From: Candidatus Fermentithermobacillaceae bacterium
Lineage (GTDB): Bacteria > Bacillota > Sulfobacillia > Fermentithermobacillales > DUSS01
DNA length: 64,000 nt
Direction: 5' to 3'
Assembly: GCA_014896535.1 (NCBI GenBank)
Contig: JADBKE010000018.1
Location: forward strand, 104,580-168,579
The notes under the pieces were generated by a model. It had not been told where the DNA came from and made no database searches. It saw nothing but the letters and a program-made list of their open reading frames with translations. Below are positions 53,834 through 63,912 of this stretch, in pieces; the first letter of the stretch is position 1, and each line of letters opens with the position of its first letter. A program made the translations under genes and the position numbers.

Positions 53834-56800
53834 GTGAGTGCGATGGGAAGTGAAGTTCCCCGGTCAAGCAAGGTAGTGGCCCTTGCCGCGCTTCTGACGC
53901 TGTCATTTACCCTTGCTCTCGTCCCAACTGCCCATGGCTTGCCGTTATCGGTCGGGTGGCGCCTCCAGTCATTCGGCGAACGCGTGTGCGTGGCCTCATC
54001 TCTTTCCAGCCAGTCCGTCGACCCCTCGGTAAGCTCGTCTTTACTCGCCCGAATGGGTGTCCGCCGTTTACGGGATACCGGACTGAGCGGCCGGGGTGTT
54101 ACCGTGGCGGTGGTGGATACCGGTCTTGACCCGTCGCGCTTTCCACCCGGAACGATAGTCGATTGGGTTGATGTTACCGCGGAGGGCGTGGTCATCACCG
54201 GAGGCCCCTACAGAATTACGGACGAGAAAGTCAAGCTCGACGATGTCACCCTCGATGTCAGTGCGGTACCGTCGAGGTCCGGATACGTGAGGATAGGCCG
54301 CTGGTCGCCTTCAAGCCTTGGCCGAAATTCAGGGTTGAAGGAGGTTCTCGGTGGCGCGGATCCCTTAATGGTTGTCGTCACGGACCCAAGCTCAAAAGGT
54401 GTGTACGATACAGTGTATGTCGACGCGAACGAGGACGGGATTTTCTCCCCGGGCGAAGAGCTCCCTCTATACAGCAAGTCTCAGGCTTACCTTGCGGTCT
54501 ATGGAACTGAGAAGACACCTAGACCTCTCGTGGTGGTCCTGTCGGACCTGAGAGCCAATGGCCAGGTGGTAGTCCTGGGCTTCGACGGGCACGGCCACGG
54601 AACTGCCAGCGCATCTATCCTGGCGGGGAAGGCCGGGGGCTTCGACCCGATCTGCCCTGACATCCGCATCATAGCTATCAAGGCCGTGGATTCATCGGGA
54701 ATGACGACATGGGAGCTTGTCTCTGGCGCTCTTAACCTCGCCGCAGAGCGAGGAGCCGAGGTGGTGCTCGTCAGCATAGCCCCCAAAGATAGATCTGTCG
54801 ACTCTTCCGCGATATCCGAAACCCTAGAGCGAGTGTCGCGGCGGTGCCTCGTGGTGCTGGCTGCCGGGAATTCGGGACCAGGCCTGGGCTCTCTGCCCTC
54901 GTACGCCGGGATGCCGGGAACACTTGTGGTCGGAGGCTATATGCCTTCAGAGTCTCAGCGAATTTTCGGGGTCTCCGCCGACCGCGACTTGTTCTGGCCG
55001 TGGAGTTCCTGCGGTCCCAATTCTGCCGGAGTGACGGTGGACCTCGTTGCCCCCGCCGTTGTTCCGGCACTGTTCCCTGTCTGGAAGGCCGAAGAAGGGC
55101 AGGCTTACGTGTTCGAAGGGACCTCCGCCGCGGCGGCCTGCGTTGCCGGGGCTGCGTGCCTTGCGACGCAAAAGGCCAAGGAAATCGGTTTGAAGGACAT
55201 CCCCGAAGCGGTGCGTAGGGTGCTGGTGGAAAGCGCCGAGCCACTTGACGGGATTCCAGCTGTTGAGCAAGGGGCGGGTGCTGTCAATGCCGGACTTGCA
55301 GTGGACGCCCTCCCCGTTCTTTTTAACAGGGTGCAGACGCGAATAGTCTTCAAGTGGAACGGTGGTTACCAGACGGGAGCATTTTGGGATCGGTCTAAGA
55401 CGCCGGGCATGATACCGTTCACGATCGATAATCTGTCACCCTTGCCGCTCTTTCTTAGACTAGAGCACCCGGGCTGGCTCAACCTCAAGAGCAACGGCGT
55501 AGATATACCAGCCGCCAGTGAACGGAGCTCAGCGCTTCTGTTTCTTCCCGATCCTCTGCCCGGCCTGTACAGCGGATTTCTGATAGGAGATGACCCGACC
55601 CTCGGGGGCACAGAGCTGCGTTCTCTGATCACCATCGTCAAGCCCCGGGACTGCTCGGGCAATAAGTCGTTTTCCATCCGTGTCCCTCTTGAGACCGGCC
55701 GGCTCAGGCGCGAGTACTTCCACATTCCACTCTTCGCCGAGACGTTGAAAATAGAGCTCGAGGTCGGGACCACCTCTGACCGCCGCCCCCGGGGTAGAGG
55801 CTCCCTGGTAGTCTACGATCCGGAAGGAAAATGCGTCTACGAAGGCCCGTGGATCGGCGCCGGTACAGGTCGCCTCAAGAGCTCTTGTCTCATCAGCATG
55901 CCTTCGCCCGGTACCTGGGAGGCTGTGGTCGTCACAGACCCGCTGTCCCAGAGTTACGGAGTCACCGACCAACAGTTCTTCCAGTTGTCTGCCAGCGCGG
56001 GAGGAATGGTGTGCGAGGAGGCCGTGTCCGGGCAGGTAGCGCAGTTTGACGGACGGCGAACAGAAGCGGGGGCCTTGGTCAAATGGCTGAATTCGGGACC
56101 GCCTTTCGCCGGACAGGTTTTCGTGAGCGACCGCGACAAGAGCTATTTTGAGCGAAAACGGCTTTGGGTGTCCTGGTCGGCATCGACTGTGGAGGCTCTC
56201 CCCAGAATCGGTGAGGGCATCGATTATCTCTATGTCTCCATCCAGAATCCCCACAATCCAGAAGCGTCACTCGCCTTGTATCTGTACAAGTACGACGAAG
56301 TGCAGAAGAAATGGGTCGAGGTGCCGGGAAGTCTTCAGATCCACGGGAGCCGCACCGCCGTGTTTTTGGAAAACCCGCCGGGCGGAGAATACGTTGCGTA
56401 CATCGAGGCCGGAGGGAGTGACCGTGAGGGAACCTACGTCGAGTGGGTTGCAGTTATGGCGCGAGCCGCCCCGGATTGGCAGATCGTCTGTGACGGGACG
56501 CCTACGCGGACTGTGAAGTGGTGGGCTTGGAATGAGGAGAAACGATTCGAGATCCGTCGGAAAGTGCCCGCGTCCTCGGACAGATCCACTTCCCTCCTAT
56601 TTACGGTCTGGGATGCGCAAGCGGGGAAGCTCAAAGGCATTCTGCCAGTGGAGATCCAATCTCAGTCACACCGGCCCGTCGTATCTGCACTCAAAGGTGA
56701 GACCGTGGGTGACCTCCGCTTTATGACCCTCAAGGCATGGGACAGACAAACCGGGAAGCCGGTTGATGCCTGCGTGTGTGTGGGGGAGCTGTGGTACCAG

Positions 56801-56923
56801 CTGTTCCGCGGGGAGGCTACGTTCCTTGTACCTACCTCGCGACCGGCGCAGCCCAAAAAAGTATCTGTCGACGGTATGACCTTTTTGCTGGACAAAGTCA
56901 CCGGAGAAGGACCTGCCAGCTGA
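53834..56923 (+). CDS. large secreted subtilisin-like (S8) serine protease
   Basis: A 1029-residue protease with a signal peptide (about residues 12-34). The triad is D95 (VAVVDTGLD), H255 (GHGHGTASAS) and S431 (FEGTSAAAACVAG), with the oxyanion N345 (AAGNSGPG). About 130 residues are inserted between the D and H motifs, where a normal subtilase has about 30-40. After residue 480 there is a beta-rich region of over 500 residues without recognised domains. It lies in the surface-protein block, so it may process S-layer or exported proteins. GTG start at 53834; ATG 53843 is also possible. Confidence 0.9.
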   Translation: MSAMGSEVPRSSKVVALAALLTLSFTLALVPTAHGLPLSVGWRLQSFGERVCVASSLSSQSVDPSVSSSLLARMGVRRLRDTGLSGRGVTVAVVDTGLDPSRFPPGTIVDWVDVTAEGVVITGGPYRITDEKVKLDDVTLDVSAVPSRSGYVRIGRWSPSSLGRNSGLKEVLGGADPLMVVVTDPSSKGVYDTVYVDANEDGIFSPGEELPLYSKSQAYLAVYGTEKTPRPLVVVLSDLRANGQVVVLGFDGHGHGTASASILAGKAGGFDPICPDIRIIAIKAVDSSGMTTWELVSGALNLAAERGAEVVLVSIAPKDRSVDSSAISETLERVSRRCLVVLAAGNSGPGLGSLPSYAGMPGTLVVGGYMPSESQRIFGVSADRDLFWPWSSCGPNSAGVTVDLVAPAVVPALFPVWKAEEGQAYVFEGTSAAAACVAGAACLATQKAKEIGLKDIPEAVRRVLVESAEPLDGIPAVEQGAGAVNAGLAVDALPVLFNRVQTRIVFKWNGGYQTGAFWDRSKTPGMIPFTIDNLSPLPLFLRLEHPGWLNLKSNGVDIPAASERSSALLFLPDPLPGLYSGFLIGDDPTLGGTELRSLITIVKPRDCSGNKSFSIRVPLETGRLRREYFHIPLFAETLKIELEVGTTSDRRPRGRGSLVVYDPEGKCVYEGPWIGAGTGRLKSSCLISMPSPGTWEAVVVTDPLSQSYGVTDQQFFQLSASAGGMVCEEAVSGQVAQFDGRRTEAGALVKWLNSGPPFAGQVFVSDRDKSYFERKRLWVSWSASTVEALPRIGEGIDYLYVSIQNPHNPEASLALYLYKYDEVQKKWVEVPGSLQIHGSRTAVFLENPPGGEYVAYIEAGGSDREGTYVEWVAVMARAAPDWQIVCDGTPTRTVKWWAWNEEKRFEIRRKVPASSDRSTSLLFTVWDAQAGKLKGILPVEIQSQSHRPVVSALKGETVGDLRFMTLKAWDRQTGKPVDACVCVGELWYQLFRGEATFLVPTSRPAQPKKVSVDGMTFLLDKVTGEGPAS

Positions 56924-56945
56924 GCCGAGGAAGAAGATGTGCACC

Positions 56946-56989
56946 CTCGCTTTCAGCGAGCGGGCTAATCACCAGGGGCCGAAAGGCCC
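56946..56989 (+). terminator. two adjacent short hairpins after the S8 protease
   Basis: CTCGCT-TTC-AGCGAG (56946-56960) and GGGCC-GAAA-GGCCC (56976-56989). The second has a stable GNRA loop. Neither is followed by a T-run. Confidence 0.45.
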
Positions 56990-57033
56990 GTTCGACCTAT
57001 GCCAATTTGCCGAACATGAAGCGGGTGAGTGAC

Positions 57034-58584
57034 ATGTACACCTACTTCAAGGACAAACTGTGCGCGGCCGCGTACGGGCTTCGGACGGTGAGGACTGTCT
57101 CCGTCGTGGTACTACTCGTCCTTACGGTATCGCTGGTACAGCCGAGACCCGCTTGGGCCGAGACGAGCCATTCGTCCGTTCAAGGCCCAAGCCCAGAGCC
57201 AAACCTTGTCAGCGACACCGGCGAGGTCGCCATTACTCTCTCGCAGGAGGAAGCCGAGCTCTTCAGGCGCTTGCGAGACGTGATGCAGTTTATCAGCAAC
57301 GTTCACCCCGGCGACGTTTCCCTTGAAACGCTCTACGAAGGAGCTCTCAGGGGAGCGGTTGACGCGGTGGGCGATCCTTATACCGTCTACATCGGCAAGG
57401 ACGATTTTGGGAGTTTTGCCTCTTCCGTCGAGGGAGAGTACGTCGGTATCGGGGTGACTATAGAACTCGTCAAGGGCAAGATCACCGTGCTCAATACGTT
57501 CCCCGACTCACCAGCGCGGCTGGCCGGAATCAAGGCCGGGGACATCATCACCCACGTCAATGGACAAGACGTGGACGGTAAGAGCCCCTCAGACGTGGCT
57601 GAGCTCGTGCGCGGACCAGAGGGAAGCGGCGTCGCCGTGACGGTGTACCGCCCCTCCACCACCGAGGTTCTCCATTTCAACCTGACACGCCGCCGCATCA
57701 CGATTCCCACTCTCGATGTGAAAGACCTGGGGAACGGCGTCCGGTATGTAGCCATATCTCAGTTCACCTCACACACGGGTCGCGATTTTTCCGCCGCCCT
57801 GGCGGGGATGAGGGTTCTCGGCCTGAAAGGTCTCGTGCTCGACCTGCGGGACAACCCGGGCGGCGGGCTTGATGCATGCCTGGAGGTGCTCAAGCGCCTG
57901 GTCCCGAAGGGTCCCCTCGTCTCTCTGGTGTACAAGGAAATGCCACCAGAAGAGTATACGAACGAAGAGGATCCGCCTCAGATCGTCCCAGTCGTAGTCC
58001 TCGTCAATGGCGGCACTGCCAGCGCAGCTGAGCTCGTCGCTGCTGTCATCAGAGATAGAGGTGTCGGGATCCTGGTGGGCCAGAGAACCTACGGGAAAGG
58101 GACGGTTCAAGCAGTTGTCCCCTTACCAGACGGCTCCGGCCTAAAGGTCACCGTCGGGGAGTACCTGCCTCCGAGCGGCCGGTCCCTGGAGGGAGCGGGT
58201 CTTTTGCCCGATGTACCGGTAGATGACCCGGTCCCGGATGTTCCCGAGAAGCCCAAGTTCACACGAGTCCTTCGTCGGGGGATCGTTGGACTCGATGTCC
58301 TGGCCGTCCAGGAAGCTCTGAGACTTATGGGATACGATGTTGGCACGCCGGACGGAATTTACGGCTTGCTCACGGAGAGGGCAGTGAAGGAGTTTGAGAA
58401 AAGAATTTCTCGGGCGCCTACCGGCGTGGTCGACCAGGAGCTGCTGGACAGATTGTTCGACGCCGCCACCGTCTTTTCCGTGGAGCATCGCCGGGATCGA
58501 GTGTTGGACAAAGCGATCGAGCTCATCAGGAAAAGAATAGATACCGGCAGCTGGGGCCTCGGCGTGGTAGCTCCGGCTGCCTGA
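57034..58584 (+). CDS. carboxyl-terminal processing (S41) protease with peptidoglycan-binding domain
   Basis: A 516-residue exported protease of the CtpA/CtpB type. A signal peptide (about residues 20-42) is followed by a PDZ domain (about residues 130-215) and the S41 core with catalytic S330 (NGGTASAAELV) and K355 (TYGKGTVQ). A C-terminal peptidoglycan-binding domain (LRRGIVGLDVLAVQEALRLMGYDVGTPDG) ties it to the wall. The start is ATG 57034 with GGGTGAG ahead; the longer frame from 56776 overlaps the S8 gene. In spore formers such proteases often signal across membranes. Confidence 0.92.
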   Translation: MYTYFKDKLCAAAYGLRTVRTVSVVVLLVLTVSLVQPRPAWAETSHSSVQGPSPEPNLVSDTGEVAITLSQEEAELFRRLRDVMQFISNVHPGDVSLETLYEGALRGAVDAVGDPYTVYIGKDDFGSFASSVEGEYVGIGVTIELVKGKITVLNTFPDSPARLAGIKAGDIITHVNGQDVDGKSPSDVAELVRGPEGSGVAVTVYRPSTTEVLHFNLTRRRITIPTLDVKDLGNGVRYVAISQFTSHTGRDFSAALAGMRVLGLKGLVLDLRDNPGGGLDACLEVLKRLVPKGPLVSLVYKEMPPEEYTNEEDPPQIVPVVVLVNGGTASAAELVAAVIRDRGVGILVGQRTYGKGTVQAVVPLPDGSGLKVTVGEYLPPSGRSLEGAGLLPDVPVDDPVPDVPEKPKFTRVLRRGIVGLDVLAVQEALRLMGYDVGTPDGIYGLLTERAVKEFEKRISRAPTGVVDQELLDRLFDAATVFSVEHRRDRVLDKAIELIRKRIDTGSWGLGVVAPAA

Positions 58585-58807
58585 AGAGCGTGCCCCTGCA
58601 CTGGCTGGCGCGCCTTGAGCAAGCTTTCGACCGAAATTGGTCCCGTGGGACTCCACGGGTTGAGGTCTCCCTGCCACGACGATTCCGCTAACAAGAGCGG
58701 GCAAGCATGTTAGAAAGGGGGAAGAAATGGAACCCTGGCCAGGGGGGGAGGCCCGCTGCCTCAAAAGAGGTTCACGGCAGCTAACTTTCTTCAGCCAGGA
58801 GAACAGT

Positions 58808-59200
58808 ATGTCCGACATAAACGTTTCCTCGCTCATCCGCGTTCGCATGAGCCTTGCCGACGCCCACTACGGCGGCAACCTGGTCGCTGGGGCGAAGATC
58901 ATGGAGCTCTTCGGGGACGCCGCGACCGAGCTCTGCATCCGTCACGATGGGGACGAAGGGCTGCTCGCCTCGTATGACATGGTCGAATTCAAAAAGCCGG
59001 TCTTCGCCGGAGATTTCCTGGAAATACGAGGCCGCATAGCCCAGGTGGGACGCAGGTCGCGTAAAGTCGAACTGGAAGCTTATAAGGTTATAGAGGCGCA
59101 TCCGGAAGAAGGGCCCTCTGTCGCCCGAGTTCTGGACGAGCCGGTCCTGGTCGCACGAGCCACCGGAACGGTGGTAGTGCCCAAGGCTAAGGACAGCTAA
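58808..59200 (+). CDS. kal: 3-aminobutyryl-CoA ammonia-lyase
   Basis: A 130-residue hotdog-fold enzyme that removes ammonia from L-3-aminobutyryl-CoA to give crotonyl-CoA. The sequence [38 protein letters not shown] and the [19 protein letters not shown] core fit the lysine-fermentation Kal family. The start is ATG 58808 behind AGGAG; the frame is open from 58727. It precedes kce by 268 bases, and both belong to the same pathway as the kam operon about 15 kb upstream. Confidence 0.85.
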   Translation: MSDINVSSLIRVRMSLADAHYGGNLVAGAKIMELFGDAATELCIRHDGDEGLLASYDMVEFKKPVFAGDFLEIRGRIAQVGRRSRKVELEAYKVIEAHPEEGPSVARVLDEPVLVARATGTVVVPKAKDS

Positions 59201-59468
59201 AGCCGTCGACGGAGTCGAAGGCGACTCGCGAAGAGACGCTCCAGGCGGTACCTTGCGTCTACTCGATCTCGCACCAGCGCGACCGAAACGAAGATGCCTG
59301 GCTCGTGCGGGGACGAGCATTGTTTCAAGCAGCCGTCGGCGTCGCGTAGTCCCGGTGCACCGGGGAGCGTGTCGCTGGTGGGCCGCAATCGCGGAGTCCA
59401 GGCAGGTTCTCGCGCTGCCGCCGAAGAACATCACCCAGGGCAAACGGTTTCCGGAGGTGAATGCCGTC

Positions 59469-60293
59469 ATGGATCCGCTGATGATTACCGTGGCGCCGGT
59501 CGGCGCCGAGGTTACGAGAGAGCACAACCCCAACGTCCCGTACACACCGGCGGAGATCGCCGAGGAATGCTATCGCGCCTGGAACGAGGGTGCATCCATC
59601 GCGCACCTTCACGCCAGGATGCCTGACGGCAGACCCACGCAGGACCCCGGCGTTTACCGGGAAATAATCGAACTGGTCTCCGCCCGCACTGACCTCATCA
59701 TCCAGGTCTCTACGGGAGGCGCGGTCGGGATGACCCGTGAGCAACGGGTAGCACCCGTATCCCTTAAACCCGAGATGGCCACGCTTACCTGCGGGACGGT
59801 GAACTTCGGTGATGGGATTTTCGTCAATTCCCAGGAAGACATGGAGTTTTTCGCATCTGCCATAAAGGCACATGGAGTTAAGCCGGAACTCGAAATATTC
59901 GACGCCGGAATGGTGGAGAACGCGAGGAGGCTCGAGAAGAAAAAGCTTATAGAGTTTCCCGCCCACTTCGACTTCGTGATGGGAGTGCCCGGGGGCATAT
60001 CCGGCGATCCGCGAAACCTCATGCACCTCATATCGCTCATCCCGGAGGGCTCCACGTGGAGCGTGGCGGGCATCGGCAGGCACGAGATACCACTGGGGAC
60101 CATCGCGGTGGTCATCGGCGGGCACGTAAGAGTCGGCTTTGAGGACAACATATACCTTAGCCGAGGCGTTTTGGCGAAATCCAACGCGGAGCTTGTGGCC
60201 AAGATCGCGAGGATAGCTCGGGAAGTGGGGAGGCCCATAGCAAGTCCGGCCGAAGCCCGAAAGATCCTTGGACTGCCGCAAAGGGCGGCGTGA
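59469..60293 (+). CDS. kce: 3-keto-5-aminohexanoate cleavage enzyme
   Basis: A 274-residue BKACE-family enzyme that joins 5-amino-3-oxohexanoate with acetyl-CoA to give acetoacetate and 3-aminobutyryl-CoA. The zinc-binding HLH motif is at H46 and H48 ([11 protein letters not shown]), and the TAPVGAE-like start ([23 protein letters not shown]) is typical. The start is ATG 59469 behind GGAGGTG; the frame opens at 59253 in a non-conserved region. BKACE enzymes vary in substrate, but the adjoining kal supports this assignment. Confidence 0.9.
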   Translation: MDPLMITVAPVGAEVTREHNPNVPYTPAEIAEECYRAWNEGASIAHLHARMPDGRPTQDPGVYREIIELVSARTDLIIQVSTGGAVGMTREQRVAPVSLKPEMATLTCGTVNFGDGIFVNSQEDMEFFASAIKAHGVKPELEIFDAGMVENARRLEKKKLIEFPAHFDFVMGVPGGISGDPRNLMHLISLIPEGSTWSVAGIGRHEIPLGTIAVVIGGHVRVGFEDNIYLSRGVLAKSNAELVAKIARIAREVGRPIASPAEARKILGLPQRAA

Positions 60294-60436
60294 TCTGTCG
60301 CACCGAACGGCGGCTGGGCGGCGGCAAAGCCTCACAGGCCGCCCGGGCGGGCAGCCCTGGACGGTGCCTGTCCCGCACACAGCCCGGGCACGCAACCGAG
60401 CTTGGCAAGGACTCGGAAAGGAAAGGAGATCACAAC

Positions 60437-61093
60437 TTGGAACTTTATCTTGACACCGCAAACGTAGATGAAATCAGAACCGCACTCGAGTGGGGAGTTA
60501 TTTCGGGAGTCACCACCAACCCTACCCTCGTAGCTAAAGAGAAACGACCGTGGAAGGAGCTCATAAAGGAAATCACGTCGCTGGTTCCGGGTCCCGTATC
60601 GGCCGAGGTCCTTAGCCTCGACTACGAAGGCATGGTACGGGAAGCCCGTGAGCTTGCGGCGCTGGCTCCCAACGTGGTGATAAAGATCCCGATAACGCCG
60701 GAAGGACTGAAGGCGGTGAAGACCCTTTCCCGCGAAGGGATCAAGACCAACGTTACCCTGGTGTTCTCCGCCACACAGGGTCTTCTAGCAGCCCGGGCGG
60801 GAGCCTCATTCGTAAGCCCCTTTGTGGGGAGGCTCGACGACGTTTCCAACGAAGGCATGGAAGTGGTAGCTGACCTGGTGATGATAATCGAGAACTACGG
60901 ACTTCCGACCAGGGTGATAGCGGCCTCCATCCGCCATCCCATGCACGTTCTCGAAGCAGCAAGGGCGGGCGCTCATATCGCCACGGTGCCCTTCGGCGTG
61001 CTTCAAGCCATGATCCGCCATCCCCTCACGGACGTGGGCATCAAGAGATTCCTGGACGACTGGGAGAAGGCGAAATCGTCTCTCCAGGGTTGA
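60437..61093 (+). CDS. fsa: transaldolase / fructose-6-phosphate aldolase-like protein
   Basis: A 218-residue TIM-barrel aldolase of the small transaldolase (TalC/FSA) class. It starts [37 protein letters not shown], and the Schiff-base lysine lies in [11 protein letters not shown]. The start is TTG 60437 behind AAAGGAGATC; the frame opens upstream at 60290 without conservation. It could work in the pentose phosphate pathway. Its tie to the flanking kce and rho genes is not clear. Confidence 0.88.
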   Translation: MELYLDTANVDEIRTALEWGVISGVTTNPTLVAKEKRPWKELIKEITSLVPGPVSAEVLSLDYEGMVREARELAALAPNVVIKIPITPEGLKAVKTLSREGIKTNVTLVFSATQGLLAARAGASFVSPFVGRLDDVSNEGMEVVADLVMIIENYGLPTRVIAASIRHPMHVLEAARAGAHIATVPFGVLQAMIRHPLTDVGIKRFLDDWEKAKSSLQG

Positions 61094-61123
61094 GTGGGCC
61101 AGTGAATGGCCGAGCTTAAAAGC

Positions 61124-61157
61124 GAGCACCGCCTGCGTTGCGAGGCAGGTGGTGCTC
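61124..61157 (+). terminator. long hairpin after the transaldolase gene
   Basis: GAGCACC-G-CCTGC pairs with GCAGG-T-GGTGCTC (13 bp with one G-T pair) around an 8-base loop. It is followed by ATGG, not a T-run. Confidence 0.6.
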
Positions 61158-61485
61158 ATGGTAAAAACGTTCGCGGAGTGTGGTCTCACCCGAGTTCCGC
61201 CGGTGGGTTCTTTCGCATATAACCTGGATGATCGAGGCAGATTAGCCTTGGAGCGACCCGGGGCAGTCCTGGCAAATGGTATTGACTCCATCAAGCCGTA
61301 GTGATATCGTGACAACGGGTTCTTTGGACGAACGATTCTCCGGTCGCTCCTGGATCCAAACCTTCCGAAAACGAGCAAGAAGCCTGAACGTATCGAGCCG
61401 GTAGTCCCGTTCCGGCAGCGGGTTTTCATAACGATGTTCCCTTGAAAAGATTCCCGCAGGCGTTAGGTTGCGTCAAGGAGATGGT
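61158..61485 (+). other. leader region of rho without recognised gene
   Basis: The 328 bases between the hairpin and the rho start hold no supported gene. Rho genes often carry an autoregulatory leader where Rho terminates its own transcript, and the C-rich stretches here would suit that, but I see no defined element. AAGGAG before the rho ATG is the ribosome binding site. Confidence 0.4.
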
Positions 61486-63660
61486 ATGCGTTTGATGGAT
61501 GACGAAATCCACCGAAACTCCACCGGATCCTCGAATTTAAGTCAAACCAATTTGATCCAAACCCAAGATGACGACGAACCAGCCATAAGACAACAACCGC
61601 ATCCTGCCCAACACGGGGCTGCTCAAAAGGCCGACACCATCCAGGGTCCGCGTGCCGCCTGCGAACAAACTGAAACCAAGCCTAACCCTGATGAAGGACG
61701 GCACGAGGATCAGGGTATAACCGCCGTCGAAGAGCAGCCCCCGCTCCAAGAGAAGCTGATAACGAGCGAAGGCGAACCACAACGTTCCACACGAAGAACG
61801 TCAAGAGCAACGGTGGCCAGAGGGAGAGGAACAAGGAGGAAGTCAGCCATGGAAAAGGAGACTGAAGGCATCCCCAAACCCGATCAACCGGGGACGCAGG
61901 GGACGGAAACTCCAGATCGGCAGCCTCCCGATACCCAGGATGTTTCCGCTTCGCCCGGGCCCGTAACAGGCAACCAATCCTGTCAAGCTCCGGGACAGGA
62001 GCGTGCGGAGGAAATCCCGCTTTCGCAGCTGCCCGGGACCGAACCGGTGTCCGGAAACGTCCCGGTCTCTCCGGCCGAGCCCGTAGCCTCTGATAACGCG
62101 CGAGTTGCCAGCTGCGAGCAGTGGCAGGAGCAGTCGCCGTCGGACCAGGGGTTGCCCGGGCAGAACCATTTCGAGGGGCCCTTCGAGCGCTCTCTCGCTG
62201 CGGAAGCGCCCACCGGGGTGGCCGTAGAGGAGCCTCGCCCGGGGGCGGCCTTGACGACCGCCGAAAAGGTCGCGACTGAGTATCGCGAGGCTCAGGGGAC
62301 GCAGGAGATTCCGGAAGCGGCTGAGACTCCCGAGGCAGTGCAGGCGCCCGTCGAATTCCCGTACGTAGTCAAATTAAAGAAACCCCGGGTCGAGACGGGG
62401 CCGACCATGAAAGAGCTGGAAAGCATGACCCTGGTGGAGCTTAACAAAATGGCGAGGCAGCTCGGGATTCAAGGATATTCCGGGCTCAGAAAGAAGGAGC
62501 TTATATTCGAAATCCTGAAAGCGAGAGCCCAGGCCGGCGGCCTCATTTTTGCCGAGGGACTCCTCGAGATCATGCCGGAGGGCTACGGTTTCCTGAGGCC
62601 GGCCTTCTACTTCCCCTCCAAAGACGACATCTACGTATCGCCCTCCCAAATCAGGAGGTTCGACCTTCGAACCGGAGACCTCGTTTCCGGACAGGTCAGA
62701 CCGCCCAAGGATACCGAGCGTTACTACGGCCTTCTGCGGGTAGAGGCCATCAACGGCGAGGACCCGGAGCTGGCGAGGGAGAGGCCGAATTTCGAAGCTC
62801 TCACGCCGATATTCCCCAACGAAAGGTTCATTCTGGAAACCACCAAGAACGAGATTTCGGGAAGGCTTCTCGACCTCATCGCTCCTATCGGCAAAGGGCA
62901 AAGGGGACTGATAGTATCGCCGCCCAAGGCCGGTAAAACGATGCTCCTCAAGAAGATCGCCAACGCCATAACGAAGAATTCGCCGGACACGTACCTGATG
63001 GTGCTCCTCATCGACGAGCGGCCCGAGGAAGTCACCGATATGCAGCGATCGGTCAAAGCCGAGGTCATCGCCTCCACTTTCGACGAGCCTCCCGAAAACC
63101 ACGCCAGAGTCGCGGAGATGGCTCTGGAGCGAGCCAAACGCCTCGTGGAGAACAAACGCGACGTAGTGATACTGCTAGATAGCATCACGCGGATGACTCG
63201 GGCCTATAACCTTGTGGAGCCGCCTTCCGGCAGGACTTTGACGGGTGGTATGGACCCTGCTTCCTTCCACAAACCCAAGCGGTTTTTCGGGGCGGCCAGG
63301 AACATCGAAGAGGGCGGAAGCCTTACCATACTGGCGACCTGCCTCATAGACACGGGAAGCCGCATGGACGATGTGATCTACGAGGAGTTTAAGGGCACCG
63401 GCAACATGGAGGTTCACCTGTCTAGAGAACTCTCGGAAAAGAGAATATTCCCGGCCATCGACATTAAGAGGTCCGGGACGAGGAGAGAGGAACTCCTCCT
63501 GCCCAAAGACGAGCTCGAGGCCATCTGGTTATTCCGGAAGATGACCAACGACCTTGAGCCGGACAAAGTGCTCGAGGGGCTTATCGAGCTCCTTAACCAG
63601 ACCAAGTCAAACAAAGAAGCGATACCTCTCATCAAAAAGCGGCTGTCCATGATGAGGTAG
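61486..63660 (+). CDS. rho: transcription termination factor Rho with long low-complexity N-terminus
   Basis: A 724-residue Rho. The RNA-binding and ATPase core is standard from about residue 300: Rho N-terminal helix region ([33 protein letters not shown]), OB fold ([16 protein letters not shown]), Walker [14 protein letters not shown] and [11 protein letters not shown]. The first about 300 residues are a low-complexity stretch rich in Q, E, P, T and G with no fold I recognise; an ordinary Rho has about 420 residues. The start is ATG 61486 behind AAGGAG. Long disordered inserts of this kind are known in Rho of some Bacillota and Actinobacteria. Confidence 0.93.
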   Translation: MRLMDDEIHRNSTGSSNLSQTNLIQTQDDDEPAIRQQPHPAQHGAAQKADTIQGPRAACEQTETKPNPDEGRHEDQGITAVEEQPPLQEKLITSEGEPQRSTRRTSRATVARGRGTRRKSAMEKETEGIPKPDQPGTQGTETPDRQPPDTQDVSASPGPVTGNQSCQAPGQERAEEIPLSQLPGTEPVSGNVPVSPAEPVASDNARVASCEQWQEQSPSDQGLPGQNHFEGPFERSLAAEAPTGVAVEEPRPGAALTTAEKVATEYREAQGTQEIPEAAETPEAVQAPVEFPYVVKLKKPRVETGPTMKELESMTLVELNKMARQLGIQGYSGLRKKELIFEILKARAQAGGLIFAEGLLEIMPEGYGFLRPAFYFPSKDDIYVSPSQIRRFDLRTGDLVSGQVRPPKDTERYYGLLRVEAINGEDPELARERPNFEALTPIFPNERFILETTKNEISGRLLDLIAPIGKGQRGLIVSPPKAGKTMLLKKIANAITKNSPDTYLMVLLIDERPEEVTDMQRSVKAEVIASTFDEPPENHARVAEMALERAKRLVENKRDVVILLDSITRMTRAYNLVEPPSGRTLTGGMDPASFHKPKRFFGAARNIEEGGSLTILATCLIDTGSRMDDVIYEEFKGTGNMEVHLSRELSEKRIFPAIDIKRSGTRREELLLPKDELEAIWLFRKMTNDLEPDKVLEGLIELLNQTKSNKEAIPLIKKRLSMMR

Positions 63661-63912
63661 TCCCGAACAGCAGTCGGGCTGTAAGCACGAGCGCTCGGAT
63701 TTCCACCGGGCGGTCGAAAGACGGAGACGGCAAGCGTTTCCCCACTGAGTGGCCCATCGGCTCCGTCGCCGATAGTTTGCCCGGTTCGTGTCCCTCGACC
63801 TGGTCGCCACAGCCCATCCACATTTTACAATCCGGTAACACAACCAATACTTCCTCGAAAAGTTCGTCGGTTAGGATGGGGCCAAACCAACGACTAAAGG
63901 GAGGAATTGGTT

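Noticed and set aside
59240..59260. sigma-54 promoter before kce (AGGCGGTACCTTGCG)
   Set aside because: The GG and GC elements are nine bases apart instead of ten, and the -24 part is poor.
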